Shown here piece by piece: positions 1 through 13,352 of a DNA stretch of 64,000 nucleotides. Both the position numbers and the translations under genes were made by a program. Each line of letters begins with the position of its first letter. Positions within the stretch are counted from its first letter, which is position 1. Source of the DNA: Cloeon dipterum (taxonomy: Eukaryota; Arthropoda; Insecta; Ephemeroptera; Baetidae); assembly GCF_949628265.1 (NCBI RefSeq), contig NC_088787.1, positions 11,708,501-11,772,500 of the forward strand, in the 5' to 3' direction. The notes beneath the pieces were generated by a model. It was not told the DNA's origin. It worked only from the letters and a program-made list of their open reading frames with translations, and did no database searches.

Positions 1-3000
1 GCGCGCACTTTATATCGTGTAAAGGACTGAATAAAAGATGATAACGCAGTACGCAGAGCCGGAAAAAAGCAGCGCTTTTCGCACGCCAACCTTCGGATTT
101 GCCAGGCTGGCTGCGTGAAGAATTCCTACTTTACCTACATTTTCCGATTGTGTGCGGTGGTTGATGTGTGCAGCACAATTTCTTTCTCAGAAAAATGTGA
201 ATGGAGAGCGTACAAAGAGTATCGGAGCTCCAGCTTTGAATTCGAATTAATAAAAGAGCAAAGTTCTACTTTACTCGCAGTTCATCTTATTGGCAAATCT
301 AAACTCACTTTTTCCTTTCGCGAAATGAAAAATCTAATGAATAAAAAGTTCCAACAACTATTCTTTGCTGCGTGAAAAGAAATTCTCCGAGCGGGATTCG
401 TTTTAATAAAAGAGCGAATTCCGATTCGAAGCAGCCAGTTAATCTGTTGTCGATTGAATAATATTCGCCGTGCCACTAATTGAGAGGAAATGTCGAACAA
501 TAGCGTCCAATGCGATAATGCCCGGCGAATCGCGTCTCCGACGCCGGGGTGCACGTTTAAAACTTTCCGATTAAATCACCCACAAAGCAGGCGGACCAAG
601 TTATATGTTCTCGCTAAAATCGATGCACGAGCAGTCCTTTCAATAATTCACGTCACTCGAATCGGCAGCGGCGGCGGGCCATTGTGTTTGAGTTCGCGCC
701 GAGTGATGAGATTTTGCATAGGCAACCAGCTTTACACACCAACCCACCCACCCACTCAAACGCACGTTTGTTTCCAAGTCTGGGTTCGCCGCACTTGCGA
801 TAAAATGTGTTATTATTTGGTTAGGTTCTCTTGGAGAGGCAACATGTTGAACGTGGCTCGAATGAGGAAGCAGGCTTCAGTCGATTCTGCCACGGCACTA
901 CATCTTCCGGCCCCATAAAAACCGGCTTCGGGGCGTCTTGCCCACTTTGAGAGCAATGACTAGCAATTAGAGCCCTCGGAAGCTCAAAAAATCACGTGAA
1001 AAAATATTTAATAATAAATTCTTGAAGTTGTATAGCTGCATATTTTGAAGAAACGTGGAAAAACAATTTTTTTAAATAAAAATCTTTGCTGACGTTTCCG
1101 CGGCGAATGTCTGGACTGATATTTTGGTTAAAAGAACGTCTCTGAAGAAGTTTCTGATCACACCAATCGATTCTTGAAGGTCGAATTAGGTAAAGTGGAT
1201 ATTTTTCCGACCAAAGAGTCCAGCGCGACGTGTGTAGCACAAGTAGAACTTTTTTCCCGCCAAAACAATATGAACCTATATATGCGAGAGTTGCACATGC
1301 ATCAGAGCTGGCTGGATCCAACAATGAAGTCATTCATATACAGGCGGTCTCTCTGCAAGTGCTCAAACCAGCTCTGACGCATGCTTAGTTCTCGCATTCA
1401 TTTTGTTTTTGGCGGGAAAAAAAGTTCTCACGTTGCGTTGGACTTTTTGGTCGGAAAAAATATACGCTTTACCTTTTTAGACCATCAAGAATCGATTGGT
1501 GTGGTCAGAAACTTCGTCAAAGACGGTCTTTAAGCACAATAAAAGAAATCATTTTTAGAGTACAATGAACAAACTGAAGGATTGAGTCTAAACTCTCAGC
1601 AGGAGTAGCTTAAAATCTAAAATAACCACTGGTGCCAATCTATTGACGGCTTCAAACACCAAAAACTTTCGCAACTGCTGATTTCTTTGATGATTTTAGG
1701 CTGCCAAAGTTTAAACAGCTTTTGTTTCAAACTCCTCTAGTGCATATATTTATTCCAAAATGTCGATATTTTACGCTCGGCGTGGCTGGGTTGGTTTTAT
1801 TATTCACAATTCACGTTGCGGGTGTCCTAAGGGCGCAGAAAGCCTCAAAATAGCAAAGCTGCCGAGCATTATTAGTGGAAGCTAAGCAGCTTGGGGGTTT
1901 AATCGCACGGATTGGTGGGCCCTTGGAGCTTTGCCAGAGACAGGCAGACGACTGCTGACAAATCCATTATCAACAGATGAGTCTTGTTGAGCCTGTGCTA
2001 TCGAGCCGCCTTTTCGCTTTACCTTCCTGCCTCCTCCGACAACATTCCACACTTGGCTGCTTGCAATGCTCGCGGTTCTGCTCACAACATTGCCTATACC
2101 ACACAACTTGCCGCTCTTCTGCGGGATCAATATGTTCACGGGCGACGACAGCGTTTTGCATTTAGAGGACAGGCACGCTCACCCACCCACCCACCCTGCC
2201 TGCTCGCTCGCTCGCTCGCTCGCTCACTGGCCCATGGAGCAAGGCATTATAATCTGCTAATTTTGTTTATCCGCGCGCGGTCAATTAAACACAACAAACA
2301 GCAGTATAGTGGCAAGTGTCGGCAGGGCGGATTAATCTGCGGGTTGACGCCGCCGAGCATTATACATGCCATTACTGCCGTGTTCTGCCAATTTAATCAA
2401 ATGGCCGGGCGAAACCAAATCTCTCGCAACTCCCGAAGAGAAGCAGAAAAATTCGAGCGACCTACTTTCCGCGACATCGATACAAGGCTGCACACTCACT
2501 GTCGTCATATTTCAGGAGTGAATGAACGCTATTCCTGGGTGAATTGCGAGCCGCAATCCGACGAGTTACAGCGAAAAAAGCTCGAGGAGGAGAAGAGAAT
2601 ACGGGACAATCAGAGAGCGTGTGGGGCTGTGCAACATATATATATATATTACACTGCACGAAAAAGAGTGAGAGAGATCGAGGGAACAGAGGGAAAGGAC
2701 ACGGCGAGAGCAGATCGCGTCACTTGCACTGATTGCGAAATGCAAAATGCAGAGCAGGCCGACTAGGCCGAGGGGAGCTCTGCAAGTAGTCGGATCAAAT
2801 CAGTTGAGCGCACGATGAATATTTTACTTGGCTAGAGGGGCACGCCGAGCACGAAGGCATCGGGAGAAAGAGCCATCGCCGTGCATTGAGGCCGCCGCCG
2901 CCGCCTCATCCATCCATCCATCCATCCTGCTTCTCCTGCTCATTCAAAAGACATTTGCCGACCATTTTCATAATAGATGAGACACTGGCTTGATAAAAGT

Positions 3001-3695
3001 CTGCACTGTAATACAATCCCCATTGTGAGTCTGGCGGGTCATTTGCTTTGAAGTGCGAACACGACGCTGTACCCGTCTGCCGGCCGCCGAATCGTACGAG
3101 TTGCACTCGAATTTCCTACCGGCAGAGGAAGAAAAAATCGCCGGGCTGCGGGCGCCAGTAGTGGTCTCCCTGCGCTCGCTAATGCAAATCTTCGCGGAAG
3201 CCAAAGGGGGGCGCCGCGTGTTTAATTTGGTTGCGGGATCAAAGGCCGGCCGACGGACAAAGAAAGCGCTTTTGTGTAAAGAAATGCGCGAGCGCGCGCT
3301 CACGGATTAAATACATGTGCTGTGTGTGCGTGTGTATATTCATTGACAGGGTGAATCTCAAAGTGACAATGTGCGGCGTGTGCGCACACAACCAGTATAT
3401 TTCTCTTTTCTTTGTCTTTGGCGAGAGAGACAGAGAGAGAGCGCGCACGGCTTTTAAGAGAGCTTTTAGCAAACGTCTCGAGGGAGTCGCAAATAGCGCG
3501 CGCGCTCCAACAATTGAAAGTCATTATCGCACACAAACCCTTTTCTTGCACCGTGAAATGCGCTGTTTGTATCTCTCTCTTTTCCAGCAGCGGGCTCGTT
3601 ACGTGCTTTATTATTCATTGCGATTTTCAGCTGTTTGTTTTGTAATAAGAGAGAGTAGCAGAGAATATAACGGGGTGTGCTCTGGCTTGTTGCAG
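1..3695. other. Region upstream of the muscarinic receptor exon; no confident gene
   Basis: No open frame here shows a recognisable protein family. The receptor exon at 3696 needs at least one upstream exon supplying the initiator Met, so part of this stretch is probably intron or 5'UTR, but I cannot place that exon. Visible content is low-complexity DNA (CGCT repeats near 2202-2226, CATC repeats near 2908-2926, short AT and GA runs near 2635-2650 and 3424-3440) and the dispersed hairpin repeat at about 1030-1700. Confidence 0.6.
1030..1700. repeat. Dispersed repeat with an internal foldback (arms about 1129-1311 and 1368-1531)
   Basis: The segment 1129-1311 reads as an imperfect reverse complement of 1368-1531, around a loop of roughly 55 nt. 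Shared blocks include caccaatcgattcttga, ttttccgaccaaa and cccgccaaaa. The flanks outside the hairpin (1080-1110 and 1575-1690) match a second locus at 13530-13775 on the same strand, where the hairpin is absent. This is the pattern of a dispersed, probably non-autonomous element. I see no coding capacity and no certain target-site duplication. Confidence 0.65.
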
Positions 3696-5973
3696 GAAGT
3701 TGCAGAAGGAGAAGGAACGGCTGTGTCGATTCGCCTACCAGAAGCTGCTGGCGACGACCGAGTGCGTCAGCGTGGACGACTCGTCGCCCAGCTGGCAGGC
3801 GAGCATTGCTGACTTGGCGGCCAACGTGTCGGCCAACGACAGCCTGGGCGGCAACGTGACCGAGGCGCCGTCGACCGCCAAGGACCTGGCGGTGCTGCCG
3901 CCGTTCGAGCTGTGGCAGACCATCTTGATCGCCATCTGCCTGTCCATCTGCATTCTGCTGACCGTCGGCGGCAACGTGCTGGTTTTGCTGGCGTTCATCG
4001 TCGACCGCACCATCCGCCAGCCGTCCAACTACTTCATCGCCTCGCTGGCAGCCACCGACATGCTCATCGGCACCGTCTCCATGCCCTTCTACACGGTGTA
4101 CGTGTTGATGGGCTACTGGGACCTGGGCCCGCTGCTGTGTGACCTCTGGCTCTCGGTGGACTACACCGTGTGCCTCGTCTCGCAGTACACCGTCTTGCTC
4201 ATCACCATCGACCGCTTCTGCTCGGTCAAGATCGCCGCCAAGTACCGCAGCTGGCGCACCAAGAACAAGGTCATCTGGATGGTGACCATCACGTGGGTCA
4301 TCCCGGCGCTGCTCTTCTTCATCAGCATCTTCGGTTGGGAGCACTTCGTCGGCTACCGCGACCTCGCACCCGGCCAGTGCGCAGTGCAGTTCCTAAAGGA
4401 CCCGGTCTTCAACACGGCCCTCATCATCGGCTACTACTGGACCACGCTGATCGTACTCTTCATCCTCTACGGCGGCATCTACAAGACGGCCTACGACATG
4501 CAGAAGAAATCCGAGGCCAAACAGCGCAAGATGCAGTCCATGGTGGCGCTCGGCGTCGGCGCCCTCTCCGGCCTCGGCGGCATGGGCGGCATGGGTGGTC
4601 CACGGCCGGCCATGAACATCTCCAAGACTCAGAGCACCTTGCTCAGCCAGGACAAGCCCAAGCCGGTCACCGCCGGCGGCACGACGCCGGGACAGCCGCC
4701 CGGCGCCGGGCAGGGAGGCGGCGCCGGCCTCGCCCCGGCCGCCGCTGCCAACTCAGGCGACTCCACTTCCAGCCAAAAGACCTCCAAGGCCACCACCGAG
4801 ACGACCAGCTTCTCGGCCGACAAGAGGCGGAATAATGACAACAACGGCGGGCAGGCCAACAACGGCGAGAACGAGAAGTCGGAGCGCTCCAGCAGTCCGG
4901 CCTTCGACTCGGACGACGACGACAGCGGTGGCGACGCGCCCAAGAAGCGTCCGTCGGTGTGTCCCTCGATCGCGGCTCTCTTCCAGAGCATCGCGCCCAG
5001 CAACGGCGCCCCACCGAAATTCGACTCGCTGCTGGCGCCGCCGTCTGCCGCCACGCACCACTCGATGATGGCGTCGCCACCGTCGAAGAGTCCGACGCCA
5101 CCGCCGCCCCAGTCGGTGACACCCCCCACTCCGCAGCCTCCACCGGTGCCGCCGCGCAATCCGCCGCCGCCGTCTCAGGCACAGACTGACAAGAGCGGCG
5201 CCGACTCCGAGGACAACTCGTGCGCGTCGACGGTGCCGCCCAGCTACGATGCCATCACCGGCCTCGACAACGCTGACCTGCGCTACATGGACGAGAGCTC
5301 GGTGTCGGTGGCGACGCCGCGCGTCGAGTCGCCGCAGACGTGCTCGCAGATGACCGACTCCTCGCCGGCGCACACGTCACTGCTGCAGACGGCGCTGATC
5401 CGGGCCGCCTCGGCGCAGTCGGACACCAAGCCCAAGGTGGACACGACCGTCGTGGCGCAGGCCGACAACAAGCCACCGGTGACGGTGGCGGCGGCCAAGC
5501 AGCCGGACCTGCCGCAGCCGTCGCCGCCCTCGGCCGCCAAGGCGGAGAACCTCATCGAGCCGGCGCCGCTGGGCAAGTCTCGCGGCACTGACGCCGCGGC
5601 CCCAGGCCGCGGTGGCGGCGGCTCCACCCGACGCGACCTGGTCAAGTCGATCGGCAAGCGGCTGCGCGGCAAGCGGCGCAGAAAAGGCGCCGAGCGGCAA
5701 AAGTCCAAGTCGGAGAACCGCGCGCGCAAGGCGTTCCGCACCATCTCCTTCATCCTGGGCTGCTTCGTCATGTGCTGGACGCCGTACCACATCCTGGCGC
5801 TGGTCGAGGGCTTCTGCTCGGAGCCACCGTGCACCAACGCGCACCTCTACATGTTCTCCTACTTCCTGTGCTACGCCAACAGCCCGATGAACCCGTTCTG
5901 CTACGCACTCGCCAACCAGCAGTTCAAGAAGACGTTCACGCGCCTGCTCAAGGGCGACTTCCACATGACTTAG
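3696..5973 (+). CDS. mAChR-B: B-type muscarinic acetylcholine receptor (class A GPCR), 5'-partial terminal exon
   Basis: This exon encodes all seven transmembrane helices of a rhodopsin-family GPCR, so the protein acts at the plasma membrane as a metabotropic acetylcholine receptor. Counting from the Leu codon at 3700: TM1 about 72-100, TM2 110-137, TM3 147-170 with the amine-binding Asp (D154) and a DRF in place of DRY, TM4 190-212, TM5 237-262, then a third loop of about 420 residues rich in Pro, Ser and Ala, TM6 with CWTPYH near 700, TM7 with NPFCY, and a short tail ending FHMT. Two NxS/T sites (NVS, NVT) precede TM1, and Cys147/Cys227 fit the extracellular disulfide. The TM5-loop segment ([20 protein letters not shown]) is what I recognise from the insect B subtype rather than the A or vertebrate M types. 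The frame has no upstream ATG. A tgttgcag acceptor ends at 3695, so the N-terminus comes from an earlier exon not identified. The stop is TAG at 5971-5973. Coding DNA is strikingly GC-rich against its surroundings. Confidence 0.9.
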
Positions 5974-6435
5974 ATATTTTTCTAACTGTCCACCCGCCGC
6001 TGAAATAATTTACCGCTACTAAAATAATTATAATATATGCATATGAAAATAAAAAATATCCCCCACTCGAAGACGCAGACGAGACGGAACAAGTGCGCGT
6101 AGGACCCCCGCGCCGGCCAATTTGAGCCCTTGGCCGGCGCCGCACGTCCTACCCCCACCCTCCCGACGACCCTGAAGATCCCGAAAAGCCCAAAAGAGAG
6201 ACAATCGAGAGCGACTTCTAACTGTCGGCGCTCAGTCGGCGTCGCGTTAGGACTGCAGGCAAATCACATAGCCCAGTGAGCGAGTGCGAGCGAGCGCAAA
6301 TAACATGTGATATACATTGATAATAATAGATGGCGATGTAATCATCTGTATATTGTACACGATATATAAGATTTCAAGAGTATCATAAGAGAAGATTCGT
6401 AATAACTACCGCGTAAGGCTTTTTATCGTAAACGA

Positions 6436-6441
6436 AATAAA
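6436..6441 (+). terminator. Poly(A) signal AATAAA, end of receptor 3'UTR
   Basis: A canonical AATAAA lies about 460 nt after the receptor stop codon and is followed by a CA-rich tract (6443-6466). An earlier AATAAA at 6048-6053 could give a shorter 3' end. The 3'UTR between them shows no other feature. Confidence 0.5.
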
Positions 6442-6474
6442 CACACACTCACACACACACACACATTCTATATT

Positions 6475-9400
6475 ATGAATAACGCTAAACTACGTGCTTC
6501 TTCACGGAGACGCGTCCCGCGCCAAGACGCCCGCTGGAAATTATTTTGTACCAGATCGGACTCTCGGGCTCTGCGTGGACGCAGACCTGTTACCTGAGCT
6601 TCTACGTCATTCGTTCGGGCCGCGGGGAGCAGGGGTCGCGCGCCGGTGCCCCTCCTAGTCGTGTCCTGTTTGCGTTGATGTTGACTGTTTGATCGGTGCC
6701 GACTCCTCTGCTGAAGAAAACGGGCCGACGCGAGCACTCACCGGAGTACGCAAGACCCTCGGGTGAGCAGCCGCGTCGGACCGACTCTCACACCCTCCGC
6801 ACCAGACCCCTGCTGTCCGCGGCCCACTTTGTTCATCGAGATTTTAACACGTGAGGGCCCCGAGCCGACAAGCGACGGCCGCGAGCGGCCGCCGCTTCTC
6901 CGCGACGGGCGTTTTGTCGGAGAAGTGAGAACAGGAGTAATACTGTCAATTGGACGAAAACCTGGTGTATCAAACCGCTTGTGAGAGGAAAACGGAAATC
7001 TGTACTTTTTTACAGTCGAGAGCGCCATTATCGGTTCCTTCGTTAAATCGCGTGTAGGCGTAGAAACTTTTTTATTAATTTTAGGACAATAATGATGATT
7101 CCTAAAATTACGCAAAAAGAATTCCCGTTTTCCTCTTGGAAACCGCACACTTTTACCCATATTGTATAATGAGAGAAGAGAAAATAATAGTAAAATACTA
7201 TGTACTATTACATGCTGAGCGCCTCTCTTGTGCTAGAGGCAATTTACTACTAACTCCATACTGTTTGTGCCGCGAAATCTCGAAATCTGCAGCAGCAGTT
7301 GTTCAAGTCACGTCAAAACGCGCATTTAAAAAGAGAGAAATCACTACATAAGAAAAAAAATACATATTGTATAAGCTTATACATACTACCAAGCGGAAAA
7401 AGAAAGATCTCTCCCCCTTACGAGTACATTCTCATTATTGTATAATTAGCTGGTACGACGCACGTTGCTTTTTTACGCGTTCTTTATCGATTTGGTTTCG
7501 ATTACGCAACTTTGGCTATGGAGCTTTAAAGACGTATATAAAGAGAAGATAAATAAATTGGTAACTTAATTACCTCTCAACCCCCCTCCCCTCCCGCCCA
7601 TTAAAAGTGTTGAAAAAGAAAACTACTCACTCACAGTGTGTATGGACGTGTACGCTTGCGGCGGCGACATATAAAGTTATTTAAATGATTCGCGCAAAAG
7701 CAGAGTACTGCATGTCAGTCTCCGGTTGTTGCTTGTTTGCTGTTCTAGTCGTTAGGGAAAGCTGAATATGATGTGTTGTTACAAAAAGCCCTGTTTTTTC
7801 CGAGTGTACGACAATATTCATCTCACAAACACAACAATAATAATAAATGGATGCAAACCCGTCAATCGGCCCCCGCGGAGGTCGGGGCCGGCGCGCAATT
7901 AATTTGAGCAATTGGCGCGCGCTTTTGTTTCGGGTGTGCGGCGCGCGTCAGCCCTTTTGTTCTCGACGATAAGCAGCTTTTGGAACAATAAAACAGCATT
8001 GAACACACACACTCTCACACACAGACGGCCGTGTTTCATTTCTCTGTGTGTCAATCGCCCACTCGCCCGTCGCCCAACAACGCCGCGCGCTTTTCATTCG
8101 CCGCACGCACCAATTAGCGTTTTGTTTCCTCTCTTGTCTCCGCGCGCCAACATGTTTCCGCAGCTGCTGGGACGCTGCTTTTTATCTCGACGCTTTTTAC
8201 CCTTTTTCCTCCGCTTGTTGACCATTCTGCGGCGCGGCCGACGAGAATTCAGCTCTGTTTTTTCTCACAACAGGACACGGAAAACCCTCGTAATTTCAAT
8301 CTAGGGTCTGGAAGTATTTTTTGGATTCAAATTAGTAAAATTCTGTACCCCCACGAGGTCTGCAGGTTTTTAGGAAATTTGGTTTAACTCTTAATGATCA
8401 AAATTATCAGAGTTAATGACAATCAGTCCAAAATCTATAGAGGAAGGAAACCTCATAGGTCGTCTTGTTATAATTTCCATGAAATAAAGGTCTGGAGTGA
8501 ACAGCCGGAAGTAGAAGGAAAAATAAAGACAACTGTTTTAAACGAGAAGAATGTCCAGGTTTTTTATCTGCTTTATGAACGAATCCTTGAGTGCTTTCTT
8601 CATCGACAGATCAAAACGTCGCAAAAACAATGTTTTTTTTTTCTGTAAAAAATATTCCTGAATTAATTTTTAAATTAAAAATAAACTTAGAAAGAGCCCT
8701 TATTTAAACTTAAATTTGTGGTAGTTAAAACATTTGTTCTAAAGTTGATAGATTTTCCAAAATAAATGAAACATTATAAAATAAATTTCAGTAAATAGCT
8801 ATTTTTTTCAACTGTCGGCGTTGCCCTCTTAGAATAACGAGAGAAGGATGAGCCACCGCGGTGCCCGGGCAGTGCAGTCAATCGAAAAGCAATGCAAAAT
8901 TGCACTATCCATCTTCCGTCTCGGCTTTCCACGCAGTCACGCACATTTCCGCTTGTTGCGCCCACCCTCAAGAAACGAGACACACAATATTGCCGAAGCC
9001 AGCGATCCGAGCCGAGCACTAGAATGGCTCCATTTCCGCGACTGATCCACTCAAGTCCGTCCTAGCGTGTGTGAGCGTCGTCGGACCGAATCGACAGTTT
9101 TTTTTCCATCGGTGGCCTTTTGAATTTTTTGCCAACTCCACACGTGCAGGAATTGCGGCGTCTTCAAAGTCAAAGAAAAGGAGAGGGAAAGAGAAACAAA
9201 GCTGCTGGCGTCGTAATTTGAGCTGACAAGTCGATTTTGGGGATTTGCCCGGCTTTCATCGCGGCAGCAAATGAGAAAATGAAGGGATTTGCGCTCTGTT
9301 TCGTTCCTCTTGTTGCGTTGCTTCATCTTCATTCGCTCGTTTTCTCGGCCGCAAATCACATCTAGGTGGCCTAGATTTCCACCTGCCTGCGCGGGACGAG

Positions 9401-12400
9401 TGTATAACATTGTCATTTTCCACGTGAGTAAACAGAAATCAATCTGTAGTACATCGACTCGCTTCACGACGCATATATGCATTCCAATAAAAGGCTGGCG
9501 CGCGCGTGTTTGCCTTATGCTGATGCGAGAGAGAGAGAGAGAGAGAGAGACCATTGATTTTGACGTCAACCCGCTGCTTCTTCTCGTGTTCGAGTGCCGC
9601 CGCACCCGCAGCCAGCCATAAAGCAGCCGTAATCGTGCTAAAATTATTGCCATCCATAACTCACTGCCACCCACGATAACGGTCAGCGTGTGTGTGTGTT
9701 TGTGTGCATTATGGTTTAGCTGCTTATGCAACCGGCGCGACGCCCGCGTCAAGAGGAGCTGCCTAATTTCCTCTCTTTGATAACACAACGCCGGGGACGC
9801 ATCCACAACGATGATCGAGCCGTGCCTGCTCTCTCATTTATTTTGCTCTGCAGGGCTTTCCAGAATTCAGGATTATTTTGTTGGCAATATTTTTGCAAAT
9901 TTTAATTTGTTGTATTAATTTTTTCCATAATTAAATTTTAAATGCCTTTTTTAAGGAAGTTACGTACTCTTCAATCCACCTAAAACTGATTTGTTTGCCG
10001 AAATAAATTATTTACATACTCAAAATCACCGAAATGTGGACAGAAAAAACTAGAAAACTGGAGAAAAATATTTAAATACCCTTCCCCATGGTAATAATAT
10101 TTTCTCTCTAGCAAAAATATTCTTAAAATTACATTTTTATCGCTCTTCTTGTTTCGGAGGGCTAAAAAAACTAAAAACTAACTGCTTTATGGAGTCTAAC
10201 TCATTTAAAAATAACAAAATAGATACATTCATGGTATTTTTAAATTTCAAACGAACAAAGCGGTTAGTCATGAAGCAAGGTTTCGTATTAGACACAGCGA
10301 GTGTGTCTTTTATGGGAGATACAGGTGGCACCTGCTCAGCCAATTCTTTCACTGGCGAGACAAAAGAGAGAAGAAACGAAGATTTCCTGCATTTTTGCCG
10401 GCGACGAGGAGGAGGAGGTCCCCGGCGGCGGCTTTTACCTGTGCGCCGGGCAGAGGCACGCAAATCGCATTTGGCTTATACGAAATGTGATTTACGACGG
10501 ACGCTCTCGCTCTGCGTTGTGCTGACCCACCAAAACGCCAAAGCCAATTAAATTTTGCTCATTAATGTCCCTGCGCGCGCTTGTGTGTGTGTGTGTGTCT
10601 CGTGCAACTTTTCGAGCCAGACGCACTTTAATTTCAGTCAGCGATTTTCCATTACCGCCTCTAGCTAGCCGTACACTCTCACGTTGTTACTTTTTTCTGC
10701 TGCTCGTGCCGACGCAAATTCGGTTAGCAGCTAGAGTGACCTTTTTATTTTGCGGTTCTTTCGCCAGGTTTCAGCTACAATATCCGTCACGGCTGCTGTT
10801 TTTGCAGCGCTCGGGCTCGAGAATTTAATAAGCTTGTGCTGGAAAATATGGAGCGAGATAAGTGAAATGGAGACTGCAATATACGTATCTTTGTTGAAGT
10901 TTCATATTGATATTTAAGAATTTAATTTAATTTATGGATGACAGTTTGACTGGTGAATATTTTATTACTATTGACCGTCAGATTTAATTCACCTATTTAT
11001 TCCTGCGATTTTATTCTTATTAAAATAAATTCCCAGAGCTAAAACTTTTAAAAATATATGCCTCTAGCGCTCCATTAAAATCAATAAAAATCGTACTTAC
11101 GTTTTGCATAGGAGGAATTACAATTAATTTTTGTTGCAAAATAATAACCAAGAAAATTTACTTTTACCATAATTCAGACATTTAATTTTAGGGGAAATAC
11201 AACATAAAAGCTAAAGAGAAAAACTGCACATCCTGGTATTGACGAGCAGCTACTTTTCAACCCCTTTCAGGCCTCATCAGCAGTGCTTTTACTTGCAAAA
11301 CAAAATCAACACTGCAGCAAAATTCAGAGAATGTTGCACCGTCGGCCCTGGTTTGCGATTGACAGCACACAGTTGCTGAATGAATAATCAAAAGAGGAGC
11401 AAAAAGCTATTCACCCTTCATGGGATGAAACCCTCTGTTACAAAAATAGACAAAATAGGCTGCTTCTTAGTCACGGTCACTCTAAAAACAAAATCTGATT
11501 ATTTTTTTATTTTAAGGGCAACTTTTGCCACCTATCCAGAATAGAAAATGAAGCTTTTTATTTTATTTTTCAGCTGGTGTATACTTTTTATAGTTTGCTT
11601 AAGTTTTGAAATCGGGCCGAAGTGGACAAGAATTTTAAAAACCCTTCAAAACTGTTGCTTGGCGTAAAAGCCCAGATTGACGGACCATATATACGTGCCG
11701 ACGGGCGACCCACTTATTTGCCGTGTCATCGAGCGCAGTGGCTGTGCGGCGACGGTGTTGCATGTAATGGGAATGGCAGGCACAAAAGGTCTCTCCATCG
11801 AAAAAGCATCCATCGGGGTGGCATAGCGGTAATCTTTTTAGGGGTGGTAGCGCACTTCCGGTTGCCAGCAGAGCTATATCACCGGCACAAAGAAATTGCA
11901 CGTTGTCGCGCCTTCACCGCGTAAACACGTGCACGAGGGGTAGTAAAATAATGCTTTTCCGACCACCAACCCCCTGGTACAGCTGAAAACCCCCAACACA
12001 CTTTTATAACGTAACCAAACTTTCTCGCGTGAAATGCGCTTTTTATCTCTTTTATTTACGTTCTTTTCTAGCAGCAATGACATTATTCAAGACTTAGAAT
12101 GAGTATGATGATGATAAAAATGAAAATGGAACTCTCCGGGATAGATTGCGAAACAAGCAAATCTTCTTCTGATACAGAACGAGTCTTCTCTAATAAAAAG
12201 AAATTACTACCTAACTGAGCATATTCTCTATGTACTTGTTAAAATAATTTATTTAAACAACGAAATAAATTAAGCTTTTGGACATTCATGAGTAAAATTA
12301 CTTATTTTACTGAAAAATACGATACAACTTTAATATAAAAAATTCACTATCATCTAAAAAAAATACTTAGAAGCCAATAATTTACTATTTTCTTGTCGGT

Positions 12401-13352
12401 TAAAATTTCAGTGATTGCTGACGTGCACAATTCAAGGCCTCGTGAGTTTGAAACCCAGAGAAGATATTTTATTGTCAATTTTACACTGAATTAAATATCT
12501 TTGTATGCTCCTGAATTTAATTTAGCAGCACTTGCATCAATTTTACGAGATTAGGAGCATCTTCTGTTCCTCTAAACACTAACACCCCCGAAATCTTCTT
12601 CCTGGAAGCATAACCTGCCCACAAATATTTGAGGAGGATTCCTTTGCTGACGAATACTTCGCCGGCGGCGGTCGAATTCCTGGGCTGCCGCTTTGAGCAG
12701 GCGAATGAATCCGTATCTGCGCTGATCTGGCGGCAAACACAATTCCAAAGGCAAAGAAACGCAACGCAGGCTGTTGCTGCTCGACTGCTGTTTGTCTAAG
12801 CATCGAGAGCAGCCGCGGCAATAATGCAATAAAGCTGAATGGCAGAAGGCCTCTTGAAATCGCAGCAAAAAGCCTTTCCTCCTCCGTCCGAATGAAAGAA
12901 AACTGCACTGCAGGAGAAAGACATCGATCCCACTCGCATTCTGCACTCTCAGCGCGAAAAGCACTGCCGGAGCGCACGTGGACCTTGCGAGAAGTTGAAA
13001 GTTTAATGAAATTCTTTTGCCAGCCAGCTGAAATGCCATGGAGCGAAACTTGCACTGCAAATAATTAAATGTTGCTACTAAAAGAACAAGGATTTCAATT
13101 ACAGAAGTCTCGGTGTACTTAAATCAAACTCAAATGAAGTAAGTTTAAATTCGATTTTTATTTTTAAAAATATTGTGTATTTGAAACCCTCCAGAACAAA
13201 TAAAACCACTTGAATTGAGTGTTCAACGTAACCATTACTCATTTACAATTCAATATATTAAATATTTCACTTAAATTGGAAGGAGGCGACAGTTAAAATT
13301 ACACAAGCTGGACAGAATAAAAAAGGAAATTTCACAAATAATAACAAAATGT
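6475..13352. other. Gene-poor intergenic region
   Basis: I find no frame with a recognisable domain or a convincing exon chain over nearly 7 kb between the receptor and TOPBP1. It contains microsatellites ((GA)n about 9528-9551, (GT)n about 10579-10600, CA runs near 8005-8025) and long AT-rich tracts. Unplaced UTR exons, enhancers or ncRNA cannot be excluded. Confidence 0.6.

Noticed and set aside
4629-5964. Long antisense and alternative-frame ORFs over the receptor exon
   Set aside because: They are shadows of the GC-rich receptor coding sequence, with Arg-rich or Ala/Gly-rich composition and no homology.
12572-13060. Two overlapping minus-strand frames of about 160 codons
   Set aside because: Both are Ser/Leu/Arg-biased without homology and lie just beyond the TOPBP1 3' end. 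Neither shows codon or motif evidence of being real.
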